DNA of 64,000 nucleotides, from contig NZ_VOSM01000009.1 in assembly GCF_007997015.1 (NCBI RefSeq), forward strand, positions 143,345-207,344. The letters run 5' to 3'. Made by a program: the position numbers and the translations under genes. Source of the stretch: Lujinxingia vulgaris (GTDB lineage: Bacteria > Myxococcota_A > Bradymonadia > Bradymonadales > Bradymonadaceae). Positions 63,482 to 64,000 of the stretch are shown here, piece after piece. Under the pieces are notes generated by a model that was given only the letters and a program-made list of their open reading frames with translations, was not told where the DNA came from and ran no database searches. Within the stretch, counting starts at the first letter, position 1. Every line of letters starts with the position of its first letter.

Positions 63482-63536
63482 TTTTTTATGCGGCCGATCG
63501 AGCATTAGCCGCAAACGCAGCACGACACGCCGAGAG

Positions 63537-63776
63537 CTAACCTCCCGCACAGTTCGCCTCGTTACCCGCCCCCAACACGTTCCAGGTGTCCCCTGGACTG
63601 TTCTCCCCAGAAATCAACCGCCCCGCATACGCGTCCACACACGTTTTGCGCCGAATCACGCGCTTTGTGACCCCGGAGTGCCACCCGACTCCCCAACGCC
63701 AGACAGAGCAACACGTCAACGCGTCCTCCGCGCCTGAAAAGTAGAACTCCCCCGAACTGTCGACAAACCGCTGCAT
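63537..63776 (-). CDS. Doubtful small cysteine-containing protein
   Basis: 79 codons from ATG 63776 with moderately high G/C at third positions and five Cys. No signal peptide or family is recognised. It lies 71 bases after the end of the minus-strand frame at 63848 and is kept only because no better frame explains the stretch. Confidence 0.25.
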   Translation of the reverse strand: MQRFVDSSGEFYFSGAEDALTCCSVWRWGVGWHSGVTKRVIRRKTCVDAYAGRLISGENSPGDTWNVLGAGNEANCAGG

Positions 63777-63847
63777 CTACCCCGGCGGCGCGAAGTTACG
63801 CAACGCGATCGAACACTTCCACCGGCGCGCAACGCACCTCAAGCCCC

Positions 63848-64000
63848 CTAAGCGACCTCTCTCCCTCGCCCACCACGCACCTGATAGTTCTGAAAATTCG
63901 CCGCCAGCCCCGCCTCGCTGGGGTCCCCCTCCCGGCACGTGATCGGCGCGTTTCGCCTCAGCCACAGCGTGCCGCAGGGAAAAACGCAGCGCTTCTTCCC
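63848..64000 (-). CDS. 3' end of an unidentified minus-strand gene (partial)
   Basis: A frame open from the window edge for 50 codons to TAG at 63848-63850. The codons are rich in G/C at position three and the protein (RCVFPCGTLWLRRNAPITC, then ANFQNYQVRGG) has three spaced cysteines. This fits better than the overlapping frame 63777-63965 that starts inside it. The family is unknown because only the end is visible. Confidence 0.45.
   Translation of the reverse strand, partial: GKKRCVFPCGTLWLRRNAPITCREGDPSEAGLAANFQNYQVRGGRGREVA

Noticed and set aside
63777..63965. 62-codon minus-strand frame
   Set aside because: It overlaps the better-supported frame 63848-64000 that is open from the window edge, and its own composition is low-complexity.

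Overview
The window is about 64 kb of GC-rich DNA with strong G/C bias at third codon positions. The gene content suggests a predatory-type deltaproteobacterial lineage, probably Myxococcota, class Bradymonadia. That placement is inference from content: a cysteine-repeat protein ending in a MYXO-CTERM-like sorting tail, a very large number of lipoproteins and outer-membrane barrels, a type IV pilus minor-pilin/PilY1 operon, and a PEGA-like secreted protein. No rRNA, tRNA or CRISPR was recognised.

Layout. 1-8.2 kb: 3' part of a cysteine-rich/PKD MYXO-CTERM surface protein and a coupled lipoprotein; a KAS III enzyme; a small membrane protein; a barrel protein overlapping a class-III aminotransferase. 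8.3-17.9 kb: a membrane ion-homeostasis block. It holds an MscS-like channel gene, a 1527-residue fusion of a CPA2 antiporter-like membrane domain with a helical region, an AAA ATPase and a winged helix, a second antiporter-like protein, and a divergent CPA2-USP-EIIA-like antiporter. 18-28 kb: a PEGA-like protein, then fimT-pilV-pilW-pilX-pilY1-lipoprotein on the minus strand. 28.2-32.9 kb: an outer-membrane barrel overlapping a seven-haem lipoprotein cytochrome, then an MFS exporter overlapping a methyltransferase. 33-39.4 kb: two tandem paralogous lipoproteins and a lipoprotein S9 peptidase.

39.4-43.9 kb is the accessory, repeat-rich part: two related composite repeat loci, one interrupted by a complete IS3-family element, a 43-bp tandem array, one unknown gene, and a 101-bp nested palindromic element. 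43.9-50.6 kb: a TerB-like protein, two unknown proteins, a MOP-type flippase, a small membrane protein and dnaX. The dnaX linker is expanded by about 20 repeats. 50.9-58.7 kb: a surface locus on the minus strand with a lipoprotein PLD-family enzyme carrying a lamin-tail domain, a degenerate PLD paralogue, a lamin-tail lipoprotein, an outer-membrane barrel and two OB-like lipoproteins. 59-61.9 kb: larE-larB-larC for the nickel-pincer nucleotide cofactor. 62-64 kb: a LarE-tail-like fragment, a DUF4920-like lipoprotein and the end of an unidentified gene.

The most unusual features are (i) the antiporter-AAA-winged-helix fusion with its neighbours, (ii) a dispersed 11-bp imperfect palindrome, GACYSTCGGTC, that occurs between genes and also inside the dnaX and larE coding sequences, and (iii) the PLD/lamin-tail/OB-like surface locus. 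Functions assigned to these three are inference.
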